A DNA stretch of 64,000 bases from Pseudophaeomoniella oleicola (GCA_003868215.1 QWDQ01000020.1:62001-126000); one strand, 5' to 3'; shown: positions 1-11,125, counted from the stretch's first letter. Numbers and translations are program-made. Notes: generated from the letters alone by a model not told the origin.

Positions 1-1503
1 CGTTGACGGCTGTGCCATTGACTAGACCGTTCAAGGTCGCGCCGGGTTCGTTGTCATTGATAGGTCCGTCGACGTTGATGGGTGTCCTTGTGCCTTTGGC
101 GACTATGCCTTTCCAGAGTCTGATTTTGTGGTCCATGCCGGCGCTTACCATCAGTATATCTCCATCGGTAGATGTCCTCGTTATGTCCACGCCGAAGATG
201 GTATCGGTATGTGCGCCTGGGCCGGATGTCCATAGTGCGTTTTTGGATTCGACGTCCCATACCCAGATCGAACCGTCTTCGCTGCCGCTGACGAGGAATG
301 CTTCGTCAGTGCCTTTCTCGTAGGCGGAAACTGCTCCCGTCAAAGAGTACAACTTATTTTGGTGACCTTGATATGTCTTGACGCATTTGCCCTGCGTGTA
401 ATCCCAAAGTCGTATTCGTTGGTCCAACGTCCATGCGACGACGTATAAACTGTTTGGTGAAAAACGGACGCTGGTAACTCCCTTTCTATCCTCGTGGACT
501 AGCGTTCGTAGACATTGACCAGTTATCGTGTCCCATATTCGGATCAGGCCATCAGTAGAGCAACTGGCGAGAAGTGTGCCATCTCTGTTGAAGTCGACAC
601 CGCTGACAGGGTCCGAATGCGCCGGAAGCGTCTTCATGATGCGCGCGGACCTTACGTCCCATAAGAATACGGCTTCGTCATATGAACCAGATACCAGCAT
701 ATTGCCCTTTGGTGAGAAGGCGATTGAATAAATATAGTTATGATGACCAGCGAGAGGGATTGGATAAGGCGTTCCTGAAGGCACTGCCCAGAGCCGAATG
801 ATCTTGTCGTCGGATCCACTGGCTAGCATGCGACCATCGGCAGAGAAGGCGAGGGTCGATATGCCTGCAAGATGGCCATAGAGGGTTGAGAGTAGCTTGG
901 GGGCAGCATCGGCTGTAGGAGTTGACCAGATCTTCACCGTACCATCAGCACCTAAGCACAATGTCAGTTTGTTGATCTCATGAGGTTATGAGATGTCTCA
1001 CATCCGCTGGCTATCATGCTGCCATCAGGAGAGAACTTGACGCAAGATATTGCCCGCGTATGCCCCTCCAATGGCTCCCCGAGCGGGTCGAAATCCAAGA
1101 TATAGCTTCCCTTGGAGGTCACGGACCGTGAGCGCGTTGTTGATCGAGAGTAGTCTCTTCGTCTTTCGTAGCGATCATCTCCTGTTGAGTAGGAACGGTC
1201 AGAGTAGGCTCTGCTTCTCGTTCGGCTGCCGGTAGAAGAGTCCCTGTCGCGTGAACGCCAGCGCCTTCGCCCATTTCGCGAATCTGTCGAAGACCTCCTG
1301 CTTTCTGCTCCACTGGAATCAGAGGAGTGCGTCCGTCCGTTAACGCGACCATCTCGATATCCATCTATGGTATTCCTAGTAGGTGACCCCGTACGTCTTG
1401 CGTCCTCATTTTCTGTACGCAAGGCGCGTCGTGCGGACGAAGAATCTGAGTCTTCGCTCGATCTACGCCGCTTTGGTGATGGAGAATCAATATCCATAGA
1501 CAT
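1..1503 (-). CDS. Swd3/WDR5-like WD40 subunit of COMPASS (3' end cut by window edge)
   Basis: WD40 beta-propeller protein of the Swd3/WDR5 type, which scaffolds the COMPASS histone H3K4 methyltransferase in the nucleus. Exon 1 is 1503-1002 and exon 2 is 951-1, joined by a 50-nt intron (952-1001, GTGAG..CTTAG) that rebuilds the codon in SGCADGTVKIW. The first 130 or so residues are hydrophilic and rich in Arg-Ser and Ser-Arg pairs; WD repeats follow without a break to the window edge, with blades such as GHHNYIYSIAFSPKGNMLVS, LPAHSDPVSGVDFNRDG and VSGSEDGSIWVWDVESK. The linear order of blades matches ascomycete Swd3 rather than Tup1 or a G-beta protein, but several WD40 families look alike and the C-terminus is missing. 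It is divergent from the Dug2 gene with about 280 bp between the start codons, so the two probably share a promoter region. Confidence 0.8.
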
Positions 1504-1783
1504 ATTGACCTCAGGAATACATGAATACTAGGGTGAACAGAATATATGGCGCTATTACGTTCTGGTGTATGATATAACTTCATCGCCCTTCCGTCCTACC
1601 AATGTCCCAATTCTCGGAGGTCGTGCGGCCACGCACCTGGAGCCGAAAGTTACTAATGACACGCACATTTGATCTTTCGTGGTGAATGGCATCATCGCTA
1701 CAATTTGTAAATCTGCACAAGGCAATGTGATATATACGACGCTGAGGGCTTATCACTGATAAGTGTCTGTTCTTTGGCACAGG
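1504..1783. promoter_or_regulatory. Divergent promoter region between Swd3-like and Dug2-like genes
   Basis: About 280 bp separate two head-to-head start codons. No clear TATA box or known operator was recognised. It is inferred from the arrangement to hold both promoters. Confidence 0.4.
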
Positions 1784-4405
1784 ATGGTCTACTCGTCCGA
1801 TTCTGATTCCGACTCGGATATAGATGCTCAGGACAATGCTTCGGGCATCGACTTGGAAACCATTGTCCCCATCAAGAGGTCAGACCCGATTTTGACTCAT
1901 CGAGTCAAAGCACCAGGCTCGGTCCTTTCATTAGCGACTGATGATGGGGTTCTATTTGCTGGCTTACAGGGTGGCGATATAGCCGCTTGGAAGCTCGATA
2001 CCTTCGGGCTCATACGGTCTGTACCTGCTCATATAAACAGCGTTCTATCACTGCATCTATCGGAGGATAAGAAATTCTTGTTCTCTGGAGGAGCGGACTC
2101 AACCGTCGGTGTATGGTCAGCCAATTCCCTCGAAAGACTCTCCACCATCGTTTCGCATCATGACGTTGGAGACATCTTCTGTCTTGTGTATTCGATCCGT
2201 CAGAAGCTGCTTATTTGCGGTACTCAAAGCCAGAGTTTGCAATGGTACAATATCGATGAGGGTAATAGTGCTGTAGAGGATACGCTAGGGGCTACGAAGC
2301 GCAAGCACAGATTCTTCGACTCTCTTGGGCCAGGGCAAACGGTGGAGGAACTGAACGTCATTTCAGAGATGTCACATGACACTATTGATGTCGGACGAAG
2401 TTTGAAGTTCCGAACAGAAAACATTGTTAATTCGGCCCACGCTAGCTACATCACTTCGATCCTCCTGATCGATGGATTAATCGCAGATGACCTCGACCAG
2501 GAAATACTTGTCTCCGGAGGTGCTGATGGAGCAATCAAGTTTTGGGATGTTTCTCGCAGTAACGGAATAGCACCCAAACCTGTTCACGTTCTCAAGAGTC
2601 CGGGATACGGCGTGCAATGCCTCGCTTACAATGAACCATTCCTCTACGCAGGGATGACAGGAGGTCATATTCGGGTATACAGCATGGAAAGTCGGAAACT
2701 CGTGCAGAAAATCTTCATATGTTCAGCGGACATCACCTCCCTACAGGTTATAAAAGGCGTCGTATTTTGCGGAACATCCGACGGACAGATCAAAAGCTTT
2801 AATCCCCAGTTCACCGAACTCGGGCGTTGGAAGGCTCATGATGGCAAATTGTTAGCGTCAGCTACTGGTTACTTGCGACATCAGACCTTTTTCATTAGCG
2901 GAGGTAACGACAACACCATTTCATTTTGGGATGCCGGCAGACCTGATCATCGGAGGCCGTCGATACATGGCAATGACGAAATGTTACGTTCTCTTCGAAG
3001 CCTCGTAGCGTTCCGCTCCATATCAACACAGCAACGGTTTGTTGGAGAATGCAATGAGGCCGCCTCTTTCCTTCGAAAGCTGTGTAATGTCCTTCAAGCT
3101 GATACCATGTTCCTCTCAAGTGAGCAGCATATCAGTCCCATCTTACTGGCAAAGTTCAAGGCAAGCGGTGGTCGGCAGCCGCGGAAGAGGGTTTTGTTCT
3201 ACGGACATTATGATGTCGTCGACGCCGAAACCAACTCCACGAAGGCCAACAAATGGCATGCTGATCCTTTCAAGTTAACCCCACTGAATGGCTATCTGTA
3301 CGGCCGTGGAGCAAGCGATGACAAGGGGCCGATACTGGCAGCATTGTATGCAGTTGGAGAACTGGTTCAGAAGGAAGAGCTTGATTGCGACGTCGTGTTC
3401 CTACTTGAGGGGCAAGAAGAGGCTGGATCACAAGGGTTTGAAGAGGCTGTAAGGCAGCATAAAGCCTCGATTGGGGAAATCGACTATGTGCTTCTAGCAA
3501 ACAGTTACTGGCATGATGACCGGATACCTTGTCTAACTTACGGCATGAGAGGTGTCATCCACGCAACCATCCGAGTGGAAAGTGATATGCCGGATAGACA
3601 TAGTGGAATGGATGGCAGATCTGCGGTCCACGAACCATTGAAGGACCTTACTGCTCTGCTGGGTATGCTCGTTGGAGAGGATGCTACGCACGTTATGATT
3701 CCTGGGTTCTATGAAGGCATCTCTGCGCCTTCTCGCGAGGAACTGCAGCGATATAAGACAGTTACTGACTCTTTGACTCGTTTCCATCCCGAGATCCGAG
3801 ACTCGGAACAGTACGCTAAATCGCTCCAGCAGAAGTGGAGTATGCCGAATCTTACCTACCATCAAATAGAAACCCCGGAGCTCAAGAGCGCGGTTACCAT
3901 TGCCAGGAGTGCTGAGGCTCCAATCTCTATCCGAACCGTCCCTGGACAAAGCGCAGCAAGCATTGCAGCTAATCTTGTGTCATTCTTGAAGCAGAGGTTC
4001 GCAAGCATTGGTGGATCAAATCATCTCAAAGTCCACGTCAAAGCATTTTCGGACGCATGGCTTGGTGATCCAGAGAATGAGTTGTTTACATCCTTGTCAG
4101 ATGCCATATCCAAGGTGTGGAGAGCAAGACTGGGTCCTCAGCATGAACTTGAGGCAGATGGGTCAGTTTCAGAAACATTTCTTCCTCAGGATGGACCGTT
4201 ATTCATACGGGAAGGAGGCTCCATCCCTGCTATTGGATTTCTGGAAAAGGAGTTCCAAGCTCATGCAGCTATGTTTCCCTGCGGTCAAAGTAGCGACAAT
4301 GCTCATCTCGATAACGAACGAATTAGGGTCGAAAATCTCTATGTGGCCAGAGAGGTATTTAGGGAGGTCTTTTCAGGTCTAGCTCGGGTTACTGGTACTC
4401 AATAG
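1784..4405 (+). CDS. DUG2: Dug2-like glutathione degradation protein (WD40 plus M20 peptidase)
   Basis: In yeast Dug2 forms the cytosolic Dug2-Dug3 complex, which removes the glutamyl group from glutathione. A single uninterrupted frame of 873 residues carries the Dug2 architecture: an acidic DSDSDSDSD start, WD40 repeats over about residues 40-390, then an M20 metallopeptidase domain to the end. Metal-ligand motifs are visible: GHYDVVDAE near residue 475, GRGASDDKGP near 508-517 and EGQEEAGSQG near 543-552. The length is almost that of yeast Dug2 (878). The open frame extends to a GTG at 1763, but the first ATG is at 1784 and puts the acidic segment right at the N-terminus, so I chose it. 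No intron is needed. The fused WD40-M20 layout separates it from plain carboxypeptidases and from Dug1. Confidence 0.93.
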   Translation: MVYSSDSDSDSDIDAQDNASGIDLETIVPIKRSDPILTHRVKAPGSVLSLATDDGVLFAGLQGGDIAAWKLDTFGLIRSVPAHINSVLSLHLSEDKKFLFSGGADSTVGVWSANSLERLSTIVSHHDVGDIFCLVYSIRQKLLICGTQSQSLQWYNIDEGNSAVEDTLGATKRKHRFFDSLGPGQTVEELNVISEMSHDTIDVGRSLKFRTENIVNSAHASYITSILLIDGLIADDLDQEILVSGGADGAIKFWDVSRSNGIAPKPVHVLKSPGYGVQCLAYNEPFLYAGMTGGHIRVYSMESRKLVQKIFICSADITSLQVIKGVVFCGTSDGQIKSFNPQFTELGRWKAHDGKLLASATGYLRHQTFFISGGNDNTISFWDAGRPDHRRPSIHGNDEMLRSLRSLVAFRSISTQQRFVGECNEAASFLRKLCNVLQADTMFLSSEQHISPILLAKFKASGGRQPRKRVLFYGHYDVVDAETNSTKANKWHADPFKLTPLNGYLYGRGASDDKGPILAALYAVGELVQKEELDCDVVFLLEGQEEAGSQGFEEAVRQHKASIGEIDYVLLANSYWHDDRIPCLTYGMRGVIHATIRVESDMPDRHSGMDGRSAVHEPLKDLTALLGMLVGEDATHVMIPGFYEGISAPSREELQRYKTVTDSLTRFHPEIRDSEQYAKSLQQKWSMPNLTYHQIETPELKSAVTIARSAEAPISIRTVPGQSAASIAANLVSFLKQRFASIGGSNHLKVHVKAFSDAWLGDPENELFTSLSDAISKVWRARLGPQHELEADGSVSETFLPQDGPLFIREGGSIPAIGFLEKEFQAHAAMFPCGQSSDNAHLDNERIRVENLYVAREVFREVFSGLARVTGTQ

Positions 4406-5672
4406 GAAGCCACTTCCGACATTTAATCCTCTTGCAGAGAGGAAGCAACAGTCACCTTCAGAATGGCGTTATGGTTTTGCAGATGGAAGGAACTCTGCTG
4501 GAAAAGTTTGAGGTTTAGTCCGGCGATATAGGTCAGCAAAGGATGTGCAAAAGATCAGAAGCACTTTTATAAGTAGGTAAGGGTTATCTAGTAATCAAGA
4601 AGCATCTCGGTTACATATAAGTCTGATAAGTTAGATGTAGTCATGACATTTGTTTTATCAGCCAGCATCATGGCGACGGGAAAAGATCCGGAATAAATTA
4701 CTCCACCCACTCTCAACTCAACAACATCCCGACATTCATCCACCTCTGCTAACATCAACATCAAAACTACAACCCCTTCCCACCTGAGAGAAACCTGATT
4801 TTGGATTTTTATTTTATCTTATATACGTACCTACCTAGGTACTCAGGACCCAGGCTTTATATACAGTCAGACACACACACCCTCTCTGTATCTACTATAA
4901 GCAAATTTCTTACAGCAATCATCATCACCTCAATCAACCGTCCCATTTCCATCTCATACCTTTCCTTTTCCCATTCCATTCCATTCCATTCCATTCCATC
5001 CCAGCATTGGATAGGTATAAGTAAGAGAAAAGTAACTTGCAAGATGTAACTGTATGTTCTGGACGTCTGGAGATTGGGTGGTGAAGATCAAGATGATGAT
5101 GAAGACGAAGAGGATGGAGAGGATGGAGTGGAATAGATAAATAGTATAGTATAGGTAGAGAGAGAAAGATGGAGGGGGAAAGGGAGGGAGGATAGATTGT
5201 ATATCTTGCAAGAGATTTAGCTACATATCTACTACCTCTTCTTAATGTATACGTACTTATATCTATCTATGGTCAAGCTCGACCTTATATCGAATACAGA
5301 ACATCTAGCAAGCAAGGTTCTTATTCACTCGTCGAAGGTCTCCGCTCCCACGCTTCCACGCGCTGTCACCATATGACCTGGTCTTTCCGCTTCACCAAAA
5401 CAACTCAAAGTGAGTATTGATGCTTTATAAGGCGACAGATCTCTCCTACAAAAAGCTTGGACAACTGTTGCAACCTCTCGGCATATCTGGTACCTTGCAG
5501 CTGTTGGTAATCGTTCAGCATAGGGAGATTGGTGCACAAGCTTGATACCCACACAGCAGGACGTGGATGACTGTGTCTTCTCACCAGAATATCGACATTC
5601 CTCTCTAATTCATTGCAACTCCCCTAAACAATACATCACGCTCACGCGAGGAGACTCCACGAAATAGTCACC
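4406..5672. other. Intergenic region with simple repeats
   Basis: This spacer follows the Dug2 stop. It holds a TACCTACCTAGGTAC motif near 4825-4845, six CCATT units at 4971-5000 and a purine-rich stretch near 5155-5195. A 75-codon minus-strand frame at 5325-5552 was considered and not accepted. The last 100 bases are probably the leader of the next gene. Confidence 0.6.
4971..5000. repeat. (CCATT)6 microsatellite
   Basis: Six near-perfect tandem CCATT units; the last ends in C instead of T. Confidence 0.9.
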
Positions 5673-7413
5673 ATGACCGCCAGGTTTGTCAAACCGGATC
5701 CCATCGATCTTCTGCCAGGTGGCCTTCCAGCCATGGTTAGAAACTATCTCACAACACATGCTCCAGATGCAAAGCCTCCATTTGTTACCCTGGGTAGCCA
5801 GCCTCTGCTTCGGGACCCCAAGTCACGACGACGAGCAGTTTGGAGAACCAAAGATGGCATAGAGGTGGTTCCCCAGTATCAATACATTGGCAGAGAATGT
5901 TGGAAAGTCATTGTCATCAGATTCACGAAACGTCCTCCTGTCCTCGTTGCATCCGCAAAGGCAGCCGGTAGGGTGACCACGAGAAGCCGTGATCTTGACA
6001 ATGATAACTTACAATCTGCCTACTACGTCTGGCAAGGTGGCGATGATTTCGAAGATGAACCTTCCGTGTTCAAGATATATCCACCTCTCACCCAAGCCGG
6101 GACACCTACAAACAGGAGTTTGGCACATCCTGTTCTGGGAAACCGCCAGGTCGAAGGGCCTGCACAGTCTGAACAGGAATCAACAAAAAGATCATATCCT
6201 CTCCGAGACCGCGAAGCCACGAGAACAAAGAGGGTCGATAGTGGATCATTGTTTGACGCTCACGAAGCAGAAATTGGACCTGGAGATGAGTCAGACGATG
6301 AATATCAAGATGACTTAGAAGGCGACGAGGGAGATGAGGGTGACGATGAAGGTAAAATTACTCTCCACCTCTAAAAGAATAACGGCTGACATCAGAAAAG
6401 ATTCCACAACTCAGTCCACATGGAAGCCGAGTCTTGGTCCTCTTCATCGACCTTCAACCTCTCAGAGACGTTCTAATGGATCACGATTCGACACCAGTGA
6501 AAGACCATCACGTGCACCACGTAGTGCAAGTCCAGTCCCGGTCAAGACTAGAAGTGTCTATTCCTTACCAAGCTTCTACGGTCCACGAGAGCCTGCGCCG
6601 GTAGCTACTCGAGCATCAATCCCAACACGCATTCAGCTCGAAGCAGGAGCCAAGAGGAAGCTTGACGCTTTGCGAGGCTCCGAGACGACCCTTGTGCCGA
6701 GACAAAAGTTGAGAGTTGATAATGCTCCTGAAAGTTTGGAAGTGGAGAGTTTAGCCAGCATGATCGACCTACCGAGCATGGAGGCGGCAGAACAAGAAGC
6801 TAGGAGTGATGCAGGTAGAGCTGTAGGGCAGTGCGAAATGAGAGGAGGAATCACAATGTCAGAGGAAACACCTCCGAGGGAACCCGAGAATGCTGAGGGC
6901 ACACCGATGGACTGGCAAAAAATACACGTGGCATCGGCCGCTTCGATACTGACGCCAACGCTGGGAGAGCGGCGTGACGTTGAGCACGTTATGCCGACCG
7001 AATCCCCCACAACGTACACGGTGGCAGCCACTCCAATCGGCATCAAGGTCGAGCCACCTGAGGAAGGTCTGTTTATTCCAGACAGCTTGCCTGACACGGT
7101 CATCCGTTTCAAATCCGCCACTACGTCCAAGGATAAGGCATTTCGATTCTGCAATACGGTTAAAAAGCTTTTCACACAAGCGGCTGCAGCGAGACTGTTC
7201 GATAATACCACGGAGGACGGCAGGGTCGAATTGGAGAAGAATGACGATGACCTTTTGCGAGTTGAGGTCGGAGGTCTCGAGGCGAGATATGTGGTGAGAG
7301 GCGATGACGAATCTTACGACGAGATGATCGAGGATATCCGGAGTACGATGCTGCCAACATTGGCTGGCAGAATCGAACATGATCTCTGCGTCGTCGTTGT
7401 CACGAAGCCATGA
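5673..7413 (+). CDS. Unrecognised fungal protein, 563 residues, acidic and disordered middle
   Basis: I do not recognise the family. Exon 1 is 5673-6351 and exon 2 is 6401-7413. The intron needs an AAAAG acceptor at 6400: the earlier ATCAG at 6395 lies only 6 nt past the CTGAC branch site and would put the second exon in a frame that soon stops. The first 110 residues look folded (basic, with VWRTKDGIEVVPQYQYIGRE and WKVIVIRFTKRPP). A middle of Ser/Pro/Arg-rich and acidic sequence follows (DESDDEYQDDLEGDEGDEGDD near 210-225). A folded-looking C-terminal block of about 110 residues begins at FIPDSLPDTVIRFKS and contains KKLFTQAAAARLFD. No membrane segment or signal peptide is evident. Two end domains around a low-complexity middle fit a nuclear protein, but that is inference. 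Confidence 0.7.
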
Positions 7414-8124
7414 AGTCGGAAGCGACAAGACCGGACGAGCGACGACAAGAGATTTTTTGGCGGATTTTGAAACAGCGGACGTGCGCAATCTCTTTGCTGA
7501 TGGGGTTCGCTAAGGCGACCAAGCTGGAATGCGTCGTCAGTCTGGTCACGGTTTTTAGACCATGAGTCTCGGGGTATTGCAGGAAGGTTCGGCGTTGATT
7601 GCTGCCAACGAAGGCGATGGGCTACATGGTCACATGGTCACATGGTGATTTTTCTATTCATATTCTGCTGGCTATTGCTGAGCAACAACATGCGCTTTGA
7701 TCGACGAAGGTTTTGCATCGAGGATGATGATGGTCGTAGAGAAGAGTCCATCTGAGGCTGTCGGCATTTGCAAGAATATCCCTGGGCATGATGCATCTGA
7801 TGATATTAGATAGCCTTATGCTCCCATGAATTGATTACCTGATCTTGAACCTAGTACGTTTGGACTCATCGCCGGTGTAATTGCAAAGATGTAACTTAGA
7901 TGAGATAGAATGAATTACTTGAGACAGTTCTGGGAGTCTCAAGCACGCGTCACAGTAATTAAATCAAATCTACGCGTTGTATAAAAAAAGGCGGAGATGA
8001 CCGAACATCGTCAAGGCAGATTTGGATTTCGCAACAAGCACCATCGCCACAGAGCTACATCGCTGCATATGACCTGACGGGTGATATCAAGCGCCTTGGA
8101 GCGATTGCTCAGGCAGCGTCAAAG
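7414..8124. other. Intergenic region, nothing recognised
   Basis: About 700 bp between two plus-strand genes. There is a short direct repeat GGTCACATGGTCACATGG near 7628-7647 but no coding frame, RNA gene or element that I could support. The 3' part is presumably the promoter of the Gpi2 gene. Confidence 0.5.
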
Positions 8125-9849
8125 ATGCAAGAAGAAGAGGAAGGAGGAGAACCGCATTCTCCCGACCAGACTGTGACAGCTCAACCGACAAACACTCCAT
8201 CGCCTGTCCCCCCTCCAGTTCCTGTCGCAACACATCCCAATCGTGCTTTCAAACAGCCCAGCACCCCAGTACCACTCCCACCCGACCCCAACAGACTCGC
8301 ACCACAAGACGCATACTATACGCAATCACCTCCAAGGTTACGACCGCTCACTGAGATCAAGCCGCTCCCGCTCGGTGGATCTGCTGCTGCGAATGCTGCC
8401 GCTGCTGCATTAAGACCTGCCGTCGCCTCGCTTCGACCTCCGCCAGCAATCCCAACCGGCAGCCATTATGAGAAGAAGAAAAGAAGTGTGCGAAGGAAGA
8501 GAGGACCGCCTGTTTGGAAGAAGCTGCTGTGGGTGAAGCAAGCCTATCCGGACAACTATACGGACACGGAGACTTTTTTGAAGCATCTCCAAAGAAATCC
8601 TCGATTCAGGCCTTATGAATTCTGGTCTCTGTTCGCAGAGTCTACTGTGATTGTGCAACATGTCTGCTCAGTAGCCATCTTCATCTGTTGTTTTGTGGGC
8701 ATCGTCCAGGATCGGTTGTCATCAACGTCCGTGGTCACAGCAGGAACTGTCCTTACCGTCCTCGGCTACGCCTTTTGGGATTTTTGGATCGGTCAAGAAG
8801 AGAGGTCACGGCTAGCGTCAAGGCTCACGAAAGATACACAAAGTAGACTACATTCGGTGGCAGTACCTTCTCGTCATGATGACGGTTCAAGCGCCAGTTC
8901 CACTGGCTCATTCGAAGCCATCCCTACCAAGAACAAACAAGAACTTCAGAAGCGAAGGAGAAACCATGGTCTCGGCCTTTCTCTTTCGACGACAGATCTC
9001 CCAACCCAACCCAATGGCAAGCGGCCGCCGACTATAACTCGGCATTTCCGGTCAACGTCCGGACTATCATTGCCATCGATATCTCCAGGCTCTCCAAATG
9101 GCCGTTCACCGGCTCTCTCGCCATCTCGACCCGCTCATCCTCTCATCACAACGTCCAAACTCTCGCCGCGTATGCACACCCGCTTAAAGACGTTCAAGTC
9201 GGCGCTCTTGATATACTTTGCTCTCATGGGCCTTTCTCCCATCCTTCAATCTCTGACCAAATCCACCTCATCAGACTCCATTTGGGCCCTTGCCACGTGG
9301 CTGATATGTATCAACATTTTTTTCTTCGACTATGGCGGTGTGTCTAAATCGCCCACCAGCACGTCATCCTCCTCTGCCACCGCGGCGTCTGCTGGAAGCT
9401 CTGGAGGTGGCGCCGCAACATTTCCTGCCTCTCTATCCACCAATGCAGCACTCATGGCCTCAACCGTGCTCGCTTCTCGTTTACATTCGACCACCTCGGT
9501 CTTCTCCCTCACGCTGTTCTCCATCCAGGTCTTCGGCCTCTTCCCCGTCTTCCGTCGCCACCTTCGTCACATCTCGCTCTCCCAGCATTATCTCTTGACC
9601 TTTATCCTCGCCGCGGTCGCTTCGGGCGGTATGTCCATGATCCTCACATCACCGGCCAAGGATTGGTGGGGTGTTCTCGGTCGGCTCCTCGGCGGGGAGA
9701 TTGTCGGGTTATGGAGCATCGCGCTTGCGATGGGAGGTTGTAGTTGGTGGTTGATCAGCCTGCAGCGGTACAAGAATGTGGTGATTGGACCGTGGGATCC
9801 GGCGAGACCGATCCTCAAGGCGCGACCGCGAGGGATGACGGATGCATAG
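8125..9849 (+). CDS. GPI2: Gpi2/PIG-C subunit of GPI-GlcNAc transferase
   Basis: Subunit of the endoplasmic reticulum complex that transfers GlcNAc to phosphatidylinositol, the first step of GPI anchor synthesis. The protein is 574 residues in one exon. The signature of the family starts near residue 128 with PPVWKKLLWVKQAYPDNYTD, followed by FRPYEFWSLFAESTVIVQHV and several hydrophobic segments (about 172-220, 350-395 and 430-560). The C-terminal part has LFPVFRRHLRH and the closing IGPWDPARP typical of Gpi2. It is about twice the length of the yeast or human proteins because of a Pro-rich 125-residue N-terminal tail and a Ser-rich cytosolic loop (about 225-345). The start is the first ATG of the frame. 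Confidence 0.93.
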   Translation: MQEEEEGGEPHSPDQTVTAQPTNTPSPVPPPVPVATHPNRAFKQPSTPVPLPPDPNRLAPQDAYYTQSPPRLRPLTEIKPLPLGGSAAANAAAAALRPAVASLRPPPAIPTGSHYEKKKRSVRRKRGPPVWKKLLWVKQAYPDNYTDTETFLKHLQRNPRFRPYEFWSLFAESTVIVQHVCSVAIFICCFVGIVQDRLSSTSVVTAGTVLTVLGYAFWDFWIGQEERSRLASRLTKDTQSRLHSVAVPSRHDDGSSASSTGSFEAIPTKNKQELQKRRRNHGLGLSLSTTDLPTQPNGKRPPTITRHFRSTSGLSLPSISPGSPNGRSPALSPSRPAHPLITTSKLSPRMHTRLKTFKSALLIYFALMGLSPILQSLTKSTSSDSIWALATWLICINIFFFDYGGVSKSPTSTSSSSATAASAGSSGGGAATFPASLSTNAALMASTVLASRLHSTTSVFSLTLFSIQVFGLFPVFRRHLRHISLSQHYLLTFILAAVASGGMSMILTSPAKDWWGVLGRLLGGEIVGLWSIALAMGGCSWWLISLQRYKNVVIGPWDPARPILKARPRGMTDA

Positions 9850-10557
9850 TAGTTCTAAACTATTGAACATTTCAGAGCGAATCCCCTATGACCGAATAGA
9901 GCAGATAGCCATATTGTATACTAATGTATCATGTATCCAATCACAAGTCCAAATCGATCAATCGTAATACGTACATCTACGCTGCTACTTTACTAGTACT
10001 CGATGGCGTTCACAACTCACGGCGCGCGACTAGAACCAGCCAGCCAGCCAGCCCAAACCAAGCCCACCTAATTACATGTGCTGTAACCAGCCAGCCCACG
10101 CTCGAACCATGACCCAACTATTAACATTCGACCTGAAGCACTATTACTTACTAGGTACCTTAGCCAGGTACACAGGTACATGATTACCTCCTCCAATAAA
10201 TTAAAACAAAGCGACGCGCGCACGCACGCCACATTATACCATCTCTTGGCAAATTCACGATCTAGATTCCCAGATCAATTTCATTGTTTGTCAGGCGCTG
10301 GCCAGACGCGGCCGATAAATGAATGCCAAGTCCAGTGGCTGGCTGGGTCTGTCTGATATTGGCATTTTACAGTAACCTATTCTGATTTTATTTTGGGGCT
10401 TGTCTGTTTGGGAATATGAATAGTAATTCAAGGTAGAGAGATGGATTGTTACCTAGGAAATGGAGTGATTGGTACTGACGAGATGGAGAGGAAGATGAGG
10501 GGGCTGGTTTTGGTGTGATGGGATTTGAGGTGGTGGTGCGATAGATGGCAGGTTGAT

Positions 10558-10612
10558 GGATTACTGGATTACTGGATTACTGGATTACTGGATTACTGGA
10601 TTACTGGATTAC
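10558..10612. repeat. 8-bp tandem repeat, unit GATTACTG
   Basis: About six and a half perfect copies of an 8-bp unit follow each other without interruption. Confidence 0.92.
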
Positions 10613-11014
10613 GTTGAAAGGATTAGACATGCGTATTTGGGAAGTGGGATTAGGGTGGTTCTATCATCGTCTTGCATGGTACCATCTATTGCAATTACTA
10701 CAGATACTGTCAGTGATGATGTTTGATCAGGAGTACGGCAGATGAAAGCACGCGAGATAGAGTTGGGAATGTTGATCAGATCAGATCAGATTTCCCAGTA
10801 AGTATATTAGATAGACCAACCAGTGAAGCCCGCTGATCTTAGGTCGGTATCCAATTGAAATCAACGGACAGATGAAAGGAAAAGCACATTCCTGTCGAAA
10901 TTGTCGGGATATCGAGGTATTCAGACATTAACCCTGAATGAGAATCGAACAAAGCAGTGGACCAGCAAATGAGCAATAGGGCTGCAGTATACCGGTATGC
11001 AAGTCTACTACCTA

Positions 11015-11125
11015 ATGCAGTATACTCTGCAGTCTACTACCTTATGCAGTATACTAACTAATGCAGTGTACTGACTATGCAGTATACTAACCAATGCAGT
11101 ATACTGACTATGCAGTATACTATTG
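11015..11125. repeat. Tandem array, 16-17 bp unit ATGCAGTATACTRACY
   Basis: Copies of ATGCAGTATACT begin at about 11015, 11044, 11061, 11077, 11094 and 11110, so the later units are spaced 16-17 bp. Each unit has a GTATAC palindrome, and several end in ACTAAC or ACTGAC. A related copy (GCAGTATACC) lies just before the array near 10984. Confidence 0.85.

Noticed and set aside
5325-5552. 75-codon minus-strand frame
   Set aside because: Its amino-acid mix looks plausible but there is no family match and no splice-linked extension, so I could not support it.
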